A model generated the notes under the pieces. It was given only the letters and a program-made list of their open reading frames with translations, did not search any database and was not told where the DNA came from. DNA of 64,000 bases, from positions 3,262-67,261 of the forward strand of contig JAFISE010000003.1 in NCBI GenBank assembly GCA_022560025.1. The letters are read 5' to 3'. Within the stretch, counting starts at the first letter, position 1. Every line of letters starts with the position of its first letter. The position numbers were made by a program, and so were the translations under genes. Positions 1-10,906 of this stretch are shown in pieces. The DNA is from Stagonosporopsis chrysanthemi. Taxonomy: Eukaryota; Ascomycota; Dothideomycetes; Pleosporales; Didymellaceae.

Positions 1-114
1 AATCAGTCAATCAGTCAATCAGTCAATCAGTCAATCAGTCAATCAGTCAATCAGTCAATCAGTCAATCAGTCAATCAGTCAATCAGTCAATCAGTCAATC
101 AGTCAATCAATCAG
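1..114. repeat. 8-bp tandem repeat (AATCAGTC)n
   Basis: The window opens inside a near-perfect array of the octamer AATCAGTC, about 13 copies, ending in a shortened AATCAATCAG. The array continues off the left edge, so its true length is unknown. The unit is not the TTAGGG-type telomere repeat and no gene overlaps it. It is a simple minisatellite by sequence. Confidence 0.95.
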
Positions 115-552
115 AGAACATGGTCCTTTTCTGCGGTAGGTTATGTAGATACGTCTCCACCGAACCAGTCATGTAGAGAACATTGTCGAGAATCAATCTT
201 CTTTCGAGAATCTTCTTGGTAGGACGCGTCTACACCGAGAGCCCATATGTTCACCTCCATCATGGTATCTGCTTCTGAAGCACTAGAGGGCAAGAGTCCC
301 GCCTGCCTGCAAGAAACATACCCTGGTCTGTATAGTAAAGGCAGTCGATTCGAATCCAAGCAAAGAATCAAGTTCCGTATCGCATCCCTTTTTGTATCCC
401 CCCTCCCCCATCATCCACCCTGAAACTGCATCTTGATCTCTTAATAGCCCCCCCCCCCCCCCCATTCTATGCATGTACCAGTCCGTACTGTCCATGGATC
501 CCAAGGGAAACGACCATCCGCCCCGCCCCTTCAAACGTCCTCCTTATCCTCC
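115..552. other. gene-free stretch with poly-C run
   Basis: No supported gene. A homopolymer of 16 C sits at about 448-463. The segment lies downstream of the small coiled-coil gene that ends at 553 and presumably contains its 3' untranslated region. Short open frames here have no protein-like features. Confidence 0.5.
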
Positions 553-1049
553 TCATCGTACCCGCTTGGCGACCTTGTCGTCTGCTCCAGACGCCGCATC
601 CTCACGGCCACGCTTGCTGGTTCTGGTGCCGGATCCACTGACTACAGGAGCGTTTTCGCTGCCCGTCTCCGAGACCCGTGCGTAGGCTTCTCTCATCTCC
701 TGCGCGAACTGCAGTTCCTTGCCGACCCATGCGAACCACTTCTGTTGATTTTGTAGAGTCTCAGTTCGTCGCGGAATCAGGGTGAAAAGCTCTGGGGCTC
801 CTTGAAAGTGGGTGCTGGGATCCCATTCCCGTGATGCTTGTGTGCAAGAGTTCGGAGGCGCGACCGAAGCTGTTCATCCAAGTCCGCCTGTCTCTTCAAC
901 TCGGCCTTTTCGTAATCTTCTCTATCAAGCTCAACCTTCAGTGAGAGGTTCTCGCCGCTCAGCCTGGCGATGGTGTTCTTGACGTCGTCAAGTGCCTCCG
1001 TCGACTTTTGGACTTGCAGATCCTGCGTCATGGTTTGAGCGGTAGGCAT
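553..1049 (-). CDS. small coiled-coil protein with a frame break
   Basis: I do not recognise this protein. It starts at ATG 1049 (MPTAQTMTQDL), and residues about 10-65 are a charged, heptad-like helix. That frame stops at 777. The minus-strand frame one base away is open, protein-like and leads smoothly through REWDPSTHFQGAPEL, KWFAWVGKELQFAQEM and a basic tail KRGREDAASGADDKVAKRVR to a stop at 553-555. The full product therefore probably needs a frame change between about 780 and 870. An intron of about 50 nt with a poor donor (GTCGCG) and acceptor CCCAG would restore frame. A 1-nt indel, either a real mutation or an assembly error, would fit as well. The nuclear-localisation-like basic tail is an inference. 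Confidence 0.55.
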
Positions 1050-1463
1050 GTATGGTCAGGCTGATGAGGTTTCGTATTGAGTTGGATATTTGTGTGTTTC
1101 TGCAACACGTAGTCGGCGTCGTCTTAAATAGGAACCTATTGTAGATTGCAAGCTAGGGCAGCAGGGTGGAGACAGAGGGTGAGAGTGAGCGAGGGACCAG
1201 TCACTGTTCATCGATGCCAGTCGAAACAGGTGAGAGAGGAATAGCCAGAAAGTGAAGCGTTTGGATGTTCATTGTGTCCGCTGATCATGAGTGATAGGCA
1301 TATCTGATCTGACTCAGGTGGTATACCAATAACAAGTTGATCCGTAATGAGTCGACACCAGACAGACTTCACACTATGCCTTCGTGTGAAAACGTCACCG
1401 AATACCTTAAGTATGCCTTGCTACGCCTGAGATGTGTTCTGCTTGATCCATGCAACGCCACCT
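1050..1463. other. intergenic, between two minus-strand genes
   Basis: This is 5' flank of the gene starting at 1049 and 3' flank of the gene ending at 1464. I see no additional gene, RNA or clear regulatory site. Confidence 0.5.
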
Positions 1464-2051
1464 CTATGGCGAGGTTGTCGACTCGGAAGAACAATCGCTC
1501 GTGTAGTCCTTGACACCCAGCTTCTCCTCCGCAGCCTTGCGAGCCTCCTTCTCAATCTGCAGAGCAGAGATCAACACCTCGATATTGCCCTCCAAAACAC
1601 CAACCACCGCCTTGAACTGCTGTACGAGCTGGTCGTCAAGGAGCTCAGCAGTCTGATCAGGCTGTGAGAGAGAAGGGGCCTCGCTCTTCAGTAGCTTGAT
1701 GGTGCCAGTCGCGGCATCGAGGTGCTTCCCCGCAAGATTCTGCTGCTGCTGGATCAACCGACGATGCTCTTCGAGCAGCCAGTGCTCCTGCTTGTTGAGC
1801 TCGCGAGCCCATTCGTAGAGTTTGTCGGCAAAATCAACGAGGTGGTTGCAGCTTCGGACCTGTGTTTCCCGCGCTCTCGTCATGGCGTGAACCAGAAATT
1901 CGCGTAACTGGATGTTCCGCGCGGTGACGGACTCGCTATGGCGACGCTGAGCATGAAGTTCTGCGTCCGGTTCTTCGTTCTTCCGGCTGCTCATGCTCAC
2001 ACGCCTCCTCTTGGGACTCAATTGTGGTGGCGGTATCTCGAGGACATCCAT
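1464..2051 (-). CDS. hypothetical coiled-coil protein, 195 aa
   Basis: Single-exon frame from ATG 2051 (MDVLEIPPPQLSPKRRR). I do not recognise the family. The N-terminus has a short proline/basic segment (SPKRRRVSMSSRK) that could act as a nuclear localisation signal. Residues about 45-115 and 140-180 are helical, rich in Gln, Glu and Leu, and likely form coiled coils. The C-terminus is acidic and Ser-rich (DYTSDCSSESTTSP). No catalytic motif or signal peptide is visible. It lies in the same orientation as the small coiled-coil gene downstream; the resemblance is of composition only. Confidence 0.65.
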   Translation of the reverse strand: MDVLEIPPPQLSPKRRRVSMSSRKNEEPDAELHAQRRHSESVTARNIQLREFLVHAMTRARETQVRSCNHLVDFADKLYEWARELNKQEHWLLEEHRRLIQQQQNLAGKHLDAATGTIKLLKSEAPSLSQPDQTAELLDDQLVQQFKAVVGVLEGNIEVLISALQIEKEARKAAEEKLGVKDYTSDCSSESTTSP

Positions 2052-2482
2052 GGCTTGAAGCTAGCTGCGGGCTCAATTGTTGGGCCGTATTGAGGAGTGT
2101 CCTTTCGAACGAAGAAGTGAAGCGCAAACAAACAATGATTCAAGTGTCAGTGTAGCATTCGTTGGGCGAGGGGAGCGAGAATTGGTTTGTTTACTTGGGT
2201 GGCGACTGTGAAGCAGGCGGGGATCAGTATGTGTGGACTAGGAAGGGACGCCAACCTCACAGTGCAACTGCAGATCCTGCTGCCTGGACACTCACATTTG
2301 CCTGTATGTACTGCTTGAATTTCGCTACACAAACATCAATTTGACCGCCCATGTTTCAAAGCCTGCATGTCCCGATTTGCCAATGCAGAACTTCCTTGCC
2401 GTTATGCTATGATATTTTCTACATACCTACTCCAACCGCTCTGAGGCGTCGTCTCGTTCCGTGAGTCCTGTTCACTATGCAT
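2052..2482. other. intergenic
   Basis: A short gap between two minus-strand genes that should hold the promoter of the gene starting at 2051 and the 3' end of the importin gene. I see no further feature. Confidence 0.5.
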
Positions 2483-5400
2483 TTACGAAGCACTATCACG
2501 CAACCTCTGCTGCTCGTCCGCGGTCAGCTGACCAAACTCTTCCGCAAACCCTGGTCTTGTCGCCGCACGGTTGAAGAATTCGACAAGGAACGCTTGTGTC
2601 TCATCGTCACGCTGGCGACCGGTGCTAGGGCCGTCCTCTGCAGCATATGCCATAAGCTGCTCCTTCGTGAAGCCGCTACCAAGGTCGACGAACGGGTTTG
2701 GCTCGTCTTCCCAGGAGCCATCGTCCGACCCCTCGTCCGCAAGCTCAGCTGCGGCATTTGCATCTAGTGGCGCCCCTGCGGCTGACTGCAGCTCGACAAT
2801 CAGGACCTTGAGTATCTTGAGGGTAGCGGGAATTATGGTCCACCGGTCGGGGTCTATCATAGGCGTCAGTTGTGCGGAGTCGACATAGGGATTGAAGGAC
2901 GTACTGGTCCTTGCGCGACTCCGGGTCATGATGCGGCCATCGGTATTAGGAATCAACTCGCCTTTGACGTGAATCGCAGCCAACCGCGAATCCTTCAAGT
3001 CGTACAGCTTGGAGAGGGCAATAACACTGCAGTGGTTAGCATTGCCTATGCGTGGAACAAAGTGAGTGCATACTTTTGACGGATCTCATCATAACCAGCA
3101 AAGTTGATGGAGTTCTCAAGCCACTTTGCCATGACCACCTGCAGGCCATTTTGGTTGTTGATGTTCTGCCGCGCTAGGAATTCCACCACCTCTGAAGCGT
3201 GGTTCAAGCTCAGTCGCGCAAAGACAAGGGTCAGACTCTGGATGAATTGCGCCTGTTCAGCGGTCGCAAGGCGGGATGCAACACTTCGCAGAAGCTCTTC
3301 GAGGTAAGGCCCTAGCCTCTCGTGGCCGGCCTTCTCCACTACTTCAGCAGCAAGAGCGCCGACTTCGCCAGCGGCGTGGTCGGACGCAGAAGAGAGCAGT
3401 CGTGAGATGATGAGAAGAACAACTTCAAGCCCTGCCTTTCCGGTGTCATCGCGCCACTCGAACAGCTGCTGATGGTCGTGTGAGATGATGTTCTTGACGG
3501 CGATCGTGGCAGCCTTGAGCAGCTCTTCATCTGTGGCGCCGAGCAGCAGTCGAGTAAGCTTGGGCATCGTGGCCGCGACAAAGCCCGGCGGCAGGGGTTC
3601 AGGACCATACTCAGCGAGAACACCAAGGAGTTCAGCGGCCAAGTTCGTGAGAGCGTTCTCTTCGGTAAGGTTGCCGACGTCGAATGCAGCAGTGAGGGAG
3701 GGCAGGACCTTCGCACACAAATTGACGTATGCCTCACCTCCCTTGTAAGCAATGGCTTGTGTGACTTCCTCGAAAGTCTCAGTGACCAATATTGTGAGCT
3801 GGAAGTTGTTCGCTCCGTGACTAGCCACCGAGAACAACAGGTCCAGACCGTTTGCCGTAATGCAGATCTCCGTGTCGATTAGAATGGCATCTCTCAACGT
3901 TTCAACAATAGTGACCATCAGGTCGTCACTGTCAGCCAGCTCTTGCATATCTTGGGTGTTGAGATACTCCTGGATCGCGTGGATGATGTTAGGTTGTAGA
4001 GGTTGCGTGACATTGGTAGGCAGGGCTTGGAGGTAGAACTGCAGCGCACGAATGCAGGACACTCGGACAACGTCCGACTCGTCACCAGATATTGCTTGCA
4101 GCGATGCTTCGAGGAAGCTTTGGGCGTACTGTTGAAGGGCATCGCCCGATGTTCGAGTCAGGCTTCCGGCAATCAAATAACCACGCGCCCTGAGGAAAGC
4201 ATCCGGTTGTTGCATGGCATATTGTGTGAAGTCGACGAACCCGCTCGCGGCTTCGGGGCTGATTTGTTTCTCGGTGTCCTGGAAATCGCTGAGCATCTGG
4301 CTGAGGACGTACAACGCAGCTTCCTTGGCCTTCCAGCTTTCGGTGCCTGAGTACAAGGCGCGCGTGTAGGCTAGCAGACCGTTGATGGTTGCTTCGGACA
4401 GCCACTCCCCAAGTTTGATCACCAGGTCTCCACATGCGGTTCGGGGAGTGTAGTTGGCGGTAACACTTGTCTCTTCGCTGAGGAAGATGTTGACATCGAT
4501 GTCCCAGAGTCCCTCTTCTTCAGTTGTAATTTGCGCATAGCCGACAGCCAGCTTCATGACTTCAGTAACCCACGAGTTCTCTGCAGTCTGGTGCTGAATC
4601 TCCTGCTCGAGCTGGGCGCGCACTGGAGGCGCTCGAATGCATGCCTGCATGAAGTCGAGCTCTTCGAGAACGAGGAAGTCTAGTGTGTAAGGTAGACCAT
4701 CGGCGTCTTCTAGCCTGCTCTGGCGCTCTTCTTGGATGTACATGAGGTGGTATGCGGGTTGCAGGGTAGAGAGTTCTTCCCAAGTCGCTTGGAACAAGTC
4801 GAGGCTGTGCGGAGAAAGCATAGAGGGGAAGACAGAACGGACGCGCATCAGTACCTGTAGAAAGTCAATGTGAGATCGAGACGACCAAAGGATAGATACT
4901 ACGCACCTTGACAACCTGGAGCTTGAGAGCAATGAGCCCCTTGTATGTTTCGGCGTTCGGCGCCTCGTCCATCTCCTCCTCCTCTGACGGAGGGTCTGCC
5001 AGCTTTGTCTTCAGAACACCAATGAAGAAAGGGAGCCACTGCTTGAGTATTTCATCCGCGAAGCCCTTGACCGATGCCTTGTGGTCCTCAAGAATCATCT
5101 CAAGCATGTCGAAACACCCGCGGAACACGCTGCAGGCCAGGGCCCGGTGCTGTGGCCGCCTGTGCTCGTTCGCTGCCACATCGAATATAACCTTGACGAG
5201 CTGGGGCGCGACACCGAAGAAGGTGGCCTCGTTGAAGCAGTCTTCGACCAGCTCGCCCAGCACCTTGAGTGCTCCGTGCAGTTGCCCGTCGGTGGCATGT
5301 GGGATGAGCTGGAGGAGGCTGTCGAGCAGGTCAGGCCATTGGTCTGGGTAGTCGGCGGCGGCGATCTTGCTGACAACCAGACTGGCGGCGGCCTTGAGCT

Positions 5401-5716
5401 TGCGGTCGAGGTGGTCTGTCGTGGCCAGCTGCAGCAGCCGTGGGCGGATCTGTGCCTTGGTCTCGTCGTTGACTAGCAATTGGCCCTTGAAGTCGTCGAA
5501 GCTGTCGCTCCAGCCGGCCAGCACCAGCTGCTTGAGCGACAGCAGGGCGGCCTGGCGGATGTTGAGGGGCACGCTGTCATGGCTGGCGATGCCGACGAGG
5601 CCGAGGGGCAGCTCCTGGTGGCCGTACAGCGACTTGAGCTGCTGCTCGGCGTGTGTGCGCGGCGTATCTTGGGCGGACTGGGTTGCGGCCAGCAGGGCGA
5701 CTAGCTGGTCCTCCAT
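2483..5716 (-). CDS. KAP114: importin beta family karyopherin, Kap114 / importin-9 type
   Basis: Nuclear import receptor built of HEAT repeats; the yeast Kap114/importin-9 family carries cargo such as TBP and H2A-H2B. Exons (minus): 4907-5716, 3074-4854 and 2483-3026, with introns of 52 and 47 nt. The joins read LQVVK|VLMRVRS and IRQ|NVIALSKLYDL in frame, for about 1,044 residues, the usual family size. The importin N-terminal domain is visible at residues about 20-100 (HAEQQLKSLY; NIRQAALLSLKQLV; YPDQWPDLLDSL). An acidic insert (PSEEEEMDEAPNAE, residue about 255) and a second acidic stretch near the C-terminus (ELADEGSDDGSWEDEPNPF) match the acidic loops of this family. It is divergent from REV7 at 6330 across about 600 bp. 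Other large importins are possible, but the acidic C-terminal loop favours this assignment. Confidence 0.85.
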
Positions 5717-6329
5717 GGCTGCTGGCGAGGGGCGTGCGCGCAGAGGGCTAGTGGGCGCGTCTAGCGTTCCCCGCGTTGGAATGCTCTGGGTGGGATGCGG
5801 CGGGCGACGCGTCTGGTGTGGTGCAGAGCTGGGCGGTCAGACAGCCTGGAGATTTGTTACGCGACCCGGAGAGGAGGGGCACGCCGACGTGAAGCCCGAC
5901 AGCCTGTGCTCGACACACTGACGCAAGCGGGGTCAAGAGAGACGGGCGACGGCGAGAAATAGATGCAATGCAATGCTACGCAGGACTCCACAGTACAGAG
6001 AGAGTGCAGCGCCGCAGGCAATCGAGCTGGAGAGAGAAGGAGCACGCAAACAGTGCATATCCCGGCAAGACTGTTGATGAGCGCCTGGCCAATCACGATA
6101 CCTGCTCCAACAATCTTTTGCAGAGGACATGCTGTGAGCCTCACTGCTGATCGCCGCGGCTGAGCCCAACTTTCGCAAGGAAGGCCGGCACTCAGAGACA
6201 CTCGCCAGCGTGAAGCTACGAGACGCTTTGTGTTTAGGCAGGTCACATGTTTTCGCGTTGACGCGCCGGACCCTGGCGCCTACGCTGTAAGCACGCCTCG
6301 ATGCCTCGATCGAGACCGCACGGCAAGCC
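5717..6329. promoter_or_regulatory. shared divergent promoter region, KAP114 / REV7
   Basis: A 613-bp gap between two divergently transcribed genes that must contain both promoters. I see no convincing TATA box or named operator. Open frames here are short and lack protein-like composition. Confidence 0.45.
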
Positions 6330-7409
6330 ATGGCAGGAGCAACATACGCCGAAACTCTCGAGGCCTTCACCAACTTCCTGACCGCCTACGTCCACACGCT
6401 GCTCTACCTGCGCACTCTCTACCCTCGCACGTCCTTCGTCCACTCACGCTTCCACAACACCTCGGTCTACCAGTCACGGCATCCACTCGTCTGTGACTGG
6501 ATTCGTGACGCCATCGACGCCGTACGCAAAGAGCTGCTCGACGGAACTGTGTCCCGCATTGGCATTGTCATCTTCAGCTACGGTAATGGCAATGGCAGCA
6601 AGAATGGAAATGGAAGCAGCGGAGGGAGTGGAGACAGCAAAGACAACGGCTCCGTCCAAATCATGGAGCGCTTCATGATCGACGTCTCAGCATTCCCCGT
6701 CGTAGACAAAGACAACCAAAATACCGTGCTGGCATGGGGCTCTCGACCCTCCTCTGCAGCATCCATGCGCTCCGTCTCCGAAGACCCCTTCAGCGACGCA
6801 GTTTCCACGGCCGAGTCCTCTCGAGAAGACACAGAGCAGGACCAAGACGATACCCACGACCCCTCGCCCGAGCCCCCGGCCTTCGACCTAGCCGTCGACA
6901 CGAACCTCGCCGAGCAAATGCGCGCCGCCCTCATCTCGCTCACCACGCGCTGCGCCGCCCTCAAGCCGCTTCCAGAGAAGTGCTCGTTCAACATCGCCAT
7001 GGAGCTGAAGGACGAGGCCGACATTGATCCGCCGCTCGCGCATCCCCAGGTGTGGATGCCCGTGCAACCCAGTCTGCAGAAGACGGGGCGGAAGACGGTC
7101 CGGCGGACAACGGTGGAGGACGAGCATGAGGGTGAGGAGGGGTCCACGCAGGAGAGTGGGAAGGCGGGAGATATGAGGCGCAAGGGAGGTGATCTGGGTG
7201 GGGTTAGGGTTACGCCCATCCGAACGGTGGAGACGGGGACATTTAGGTTCGAGACGTGGGTTGAGGAGGGGAGGGCGAAGTTGGGGGAGACGGTGGGAGG
7301 TGTGCAGGCAAAGACAAAGTTTGACGCTGGGTTCGCGAAGCCCAGCGTCAACCTGAAGAATCCTGATATCAGTTTCTCCGCGAGCTCAGGAGGTAGTTCT
7401 ACCAAGTAA
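6330..7409 (+). CDS. REV7: HORMA-domain protein Rev7 (MAD2B/MAD2L2), Pol zeta subunit
   Basis: Single exon, 359 aa. Rev7 is the accessory subunit of translesion DNA polymerase zeta and a HORMA adaptor. The N-terminus is diagnostic: AETLEAFTNFLTAYVHTLLYLR, then YPRTSFV, and HPLVCDWIRDAIDAVRKEL at residues about 50-70. The HORMA core is interrupted by low-complexity linkers, first Gly/Asn/Ser-rich (residues about 85-110), then acidic Ser/Asp-rich (about 140-180). The safety-belt part resumes near the C-terminus (VRVTPIRTVETGTFRFETWVEEGRAKL). This exceeds the roughly 200-250 aa of yeast and animal Rev7 because of the linkers. A lysine/glutamate stretch (residues about 250-290) is also likely disordered. 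It shares a promoter region with KAP114. Confidence 0.88.
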   Translation: MAGATYAETLEAFTNFLTAYVHTLLYLRTLYPRTSFVHSRFHNTSVYQSRHPLVCDWIRDAIDAVRKELLDGTVSRIGIVIFSYGNGNGSKNGNGSSGGSGDSKDNGSVQIMERFMIDVSAFPVVDKDNQNTVLAWGSRPSSAASMRSVSEDPFSDAVSTAESSREDTEQDQDDTHDPSPEPPAFDLAVDTNLAEQMRAALISLTTRCAALKPLPEKCSFNIAMELKDEADIDPPLAHPQVWMPVQPSLQKTGRKTVRRTTVEDEHEGEEGSTQESGKAGDMRRKGGDLGGVRVTPIRTVETGTFRFETWVEEGRAKLGETVGGVQAKTKFDAGFAKPSVNLKNPDISFSASSGGSSTK

Positions 7410-7551
7410 TACGAAGTAATGAGTAATAATGCTATGACAGACTACAGACCTGCGAAACGTGCTAGTATGTCCCACGAATACATGTGCTGAGTAAGGATGA
7501 TTGGACTTCCACCCATTCGTAACGCCATCCCACCACCCATGTACGCTCTGC

Positions 7552-10500
7552 TCACTGCCTCTGCACGCCGGGCCAGGGTTGATCATATCCAAAGTCGAAT
7601 TCGAAAACGTACCCGTTCATGTCCAGTCTCCTAGCCGCACGGTTCGCATCCAACCCGCCAAACGCCAGCCCGCCACCTGGACCCGCATCCACCCCAGCAT
7701 TCCGACCTTCAGCCAACGGACCGTTGTTCCCAAACGCAGGCGGTGCAGGCACCGGTGGGACTCCCAATGCGCGGTCCTGGTGCCTACGAAATCGCTCATC
7801 CAAGCGTCGCCAATGAGCCGCTTGCTCTGCCAGCGCCGCTTGGTGTTGTCTGGCGACTTGCTCCTCCAGGTCCTGTTGCATGCGAGCACGCCTAACTGCT
7901 CGCTCTGCTGCATATACTTCCCGTCGAGCTTGCCGGTCTGCTGGATAAGCTTCTCGGAGTTGCCACTGGAATCTATCCTGCGCTGCCTGAGCTCGAACGT
8001 CTAGTGGCGGCAAGGGGTCGAAGGCGTTACGAAAGTGTTGATGCGCGCGATGTTGAGGTTGAGGTTGCTGTTGAATTATGGGCACACCCTGTTGTGGCAG
8101 TCCTTGTGGTTGCTGAGGGATGGGAGCGTTGACGGGAGCAGCAAGACCTGCAGGACCGGCGGCAGCCTCATGTCCGTGGTGTTGCACCATGTGAGGCCTA
8201 TCGTTATCTGTCAGAAATCTAAAGAAGGTTGAAACGATCAATTATGTGACGGGGGAGTGGGCGACGTCGCCGCGTAGTGGCATCGAACATAACGCGCTCG
8301 TCAAAGTCGTAGAAACGAGCTTTATATGGATCAAAATATAGGTTGTGGCGAGGGTTACGGAAGATGCCTGAGGGAGGATGGAATATATAATTTGGAGGAG
8401 GGGGGAGACGCCATCGATCTTGGAGAGGATTACGGGGGGGTTCTTGGCGATGAGGGATGGGGTCATCACGACCGAAGTCATCGAAGAGCGGCTCATCGTC
8501 GTCTTCTCTGGCATCGAATCGGGGATTCCGTTCATCCTCGAGGAAACGTGGGAATGGGGGGTGATCGAAGAAGCGTGGGAATGGAGGATTACCGAGGAAA
8601 CGTGGGAAGGGGGGATCGTCGAAGTCAGGAAAGCGATCTACGTACCCTCCAGGCCTAGGTCCTAGGAACCCAAAGCCAGGTCGGACAGCAACATGGTCTC
8701 CATGCATGTGAAAAGGAAACTCGTCGAGTCGTTCGCCCGCCCGTGTTTTACGCTTTGCTTCGGCTTCCTTGACACGGTCTGAGACTTGAATCATGAGGTC
8801 TGCGCCAGAAACTCCAGGATTCTCAGCCCTAACCTGAGCCATGGCGTCGTCGGCCGCTTTCTTTACCTCTTTTTCGTGTGTTTCTTCAACGTTGTCATGG
8901 AGAGCGCATCGGCCTTTGTTAGGATCGCCAAAGTGTTCGTAGTCATTCACGTCCTTGGAGCAAAGGTAGCTACAAGGAGTCAGCTCATGATACCTACAGT
9001 AGATACCTTGCTTACCATTGCTTATTCCCGCAGTGCGTGCAACTCATCTTGTTGCAGCCGTAGTCCTTGATGAAGGGGCGTTGACAGTTGTTACACTTTC
9101 GTATGAGAGCCGCGGACATTGCCTCTTCGACGACATGCCGTAGCGACAGTTGCCCATCCTTCTTTGCCTCGTCGCAGCTTAGAGGAATGTGTGTTTCCTT
9201 ATCACAAAGGCGACAACTGGTCTTGCCACATTTCGTATTCTGGCAACGGAACTCCTTGTCCACATCCACTGGAAGACACTCTGCCTTGAAGTCGCAAAAT
9301 GGGCACTCGGATAGGAAATCAAGGCCTGCAGCAGCAATCTCTTGTTGCTGTTGCATGTGCTCCAGCCTCTCGAAGGTTTTGGCATCAAGAACTTGCTGCA
9401 GCTGCGCGCGGGAGAATGTGCCTTTACACTCTGTGCTTGCGAAGCACTCGGGTCGGCATTTCGATTGGCCCATTTCAGTCTCAATATACTGTTTGGGACA
9501 ATCCATGCAGAACGAGTGCATGTCCTTACCGCTGCAGCTAATCATCCGGTTCAACGGATGTTCGGTGAAACAGCATTGACATTCTCCCATTGTATTGTCC
9601 ATTCGCGCTTGTTGAAGGTTCGCTTCTTCAGCTGCTTGTGTTTCTTCCAATTTAAGTCTCTTGGCTGGATCGGTAAGCTTAGAAGTGGACGCCTGTGGCA
9701 CGAAAGTGCTTGACTCTGGGTACGTACCAGCCTCGCCTTTGACCTTCTTCTTCGCTGCGCGAAGCTCTTTTGGGAGCCGACTCCCAGCTTCGATCAGCGT
9801 GAGTTCAATACCACGCTTGTTGCGAGGTCTCGGGGACTTGTTGAAGGTATGCGAAGCCTGACGGTAGTTGCGAAGCTGTTCTTCGAGGACAATATAAGAT
9901 TTGAAGAGTGTCTGGTGGGTTTTGACTGTGTTTGTAATATGCCTGACCGGGATCTGGAGGAACTCGTCCTTGAGCAACTCTATGCTGTATCATAAATGTT
10001 AGCAAGGCAGAACAGCAACGGGTATTTAGCGCGCTGTATAAAAGAATGAGCAGCGTTAAAGAGCGGGTTGGTGACGGTTGAAGTTCCACGGTGTTCGTCA
10101 CCGCAATGCTGGCATATTGCTAGCGCACCATTGACACCCTCTTCATAAGACTTCCACTTCATACAAAACGTTCACTGGAGTACCTCAACATCCAGAAATA
10201 GCGCCTCGGCATCACCATCGCTGTGCAGCACACGTAGTGCCCATCACGGTTTTCTGCAGTGGAAGTCCGTTTTGTGGTCGTGCGCACCACAAGCTGCTGT
10301 GCATACCTCGTTGTTCGTGGAAAAGTGGATAGGAACTTACGAATCTAATCTCCCGGACGCTCCAAGATCGCGCTCATCAGTCTCATAATCGCTGGCTTCT
10401 CCGCTGTGCTCTCTCCTCCTCTTCTTGCTCGCTACATCTGCTTCTTTGGGGTATGTACCCTCTAAAAGTATATTGACAATTCGCTCGCCGTGCTCCTTTG

Positions 10501-10906
10501 TCCGCGTCAGATCCGTGGTGCTCTCCTGGATCATCATCAAAACATGGTCGATAGAGACGTCTGGGAACACATCCAGAACCAGCTGTAAGCACACTGCTTC
10601 GGTAATGAGCTGCGCTTGAACCGCCACATCAGTCAGTATAGGGTCCTCAACTACCCTTGAACTGTGGTCAGATGGCGGGACGTCGATGTCAGGAATTGCT
10701 GTCAGATCGATGATATCCGAGTTCTCGATATCATGATGTTCAAATTGATCGAGCTCGTCCATATCAAAGAATTGCTCGTCGCCGTGTCCTTCTCCGATAT
10801 GCTGCGCATCGAGAAACGCAAGATCATCGTCCGAGAAGGCGTCAGCCTCATCATCAGATGTCAGGTCAACGATTTGGTGGCCATGCGCGATTGCCGGCTG
10901 AACCAT
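7552..10906 (-). CDS. RBR-type E3 ubiquitin ligase, RNF216/Triad3-like
   Basis: RING-between-RING ligases pass ubiquitin through a catalytic cysteine. Proposed exons (minus): 10341-10906, 10176-10220, 9016-9984, then 8969 downwards. The 9016/8969 join is firm (CGNKQ|CYLCSKDV); the two earlier joins keep frame but are less certain. The N-terminus has two SUMO-interacting-like motifs, IVDLTSDDE (residues 12-20) and DIIDLT (64-69). RING1 begins near residue 339 (CQCCFTEHPLNRMISC), then the IBR (CPFCDFKAE...CRLCDKETH) and RING2 (CNNCQRPFIKDYGCNKMSC), with YGC near residue 514 as the likely catalytic cysteine. The order and spacing match RNF216. The tail has three 9-residue PPFPRF repeats. One frame ends at 8219; a second, Gln/Arg/Pro-rich frame (about 8198-7552) most likely belongs to the last exon, possibly by a 43-nt intron with weak donor GTCACA. 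A separate gene starting 28 nt after the stop seems unlikely. Confidence 0.8.
8539..8627 (-). repeat. 27-bp coding minisatellite in the RBR ligase gene
   Basis: Three copies of a 27-bp unit, with GTGGGA starting at 8548, 8575 and 8602 on the plus strand. On the minus strand they encode the 9-residue units DDPPFPRFL, GNPPFPRFF and DHPPFPRFL. The exact period keeps the reading frame, which fits expansion by unequal exchange or slippage. Confidence 0.85.

Noticed and set aside
1..114. Telomere
   Set aside because: The repeat unit AATCAGTC is unlike fungal TTAGGG-type repeats.
330..362. T-loop-like GATTCGAATCC near the left end
   Set aside because: No matching acceptor, anticodon or D-arm nearby.
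10150..10162. Extra ligase exon reading WKSYEEGVNGALAICQHCG
   Set aside because: Attractive CxxC pair, but it does not join in frame with the flanking exons; treated as intron.
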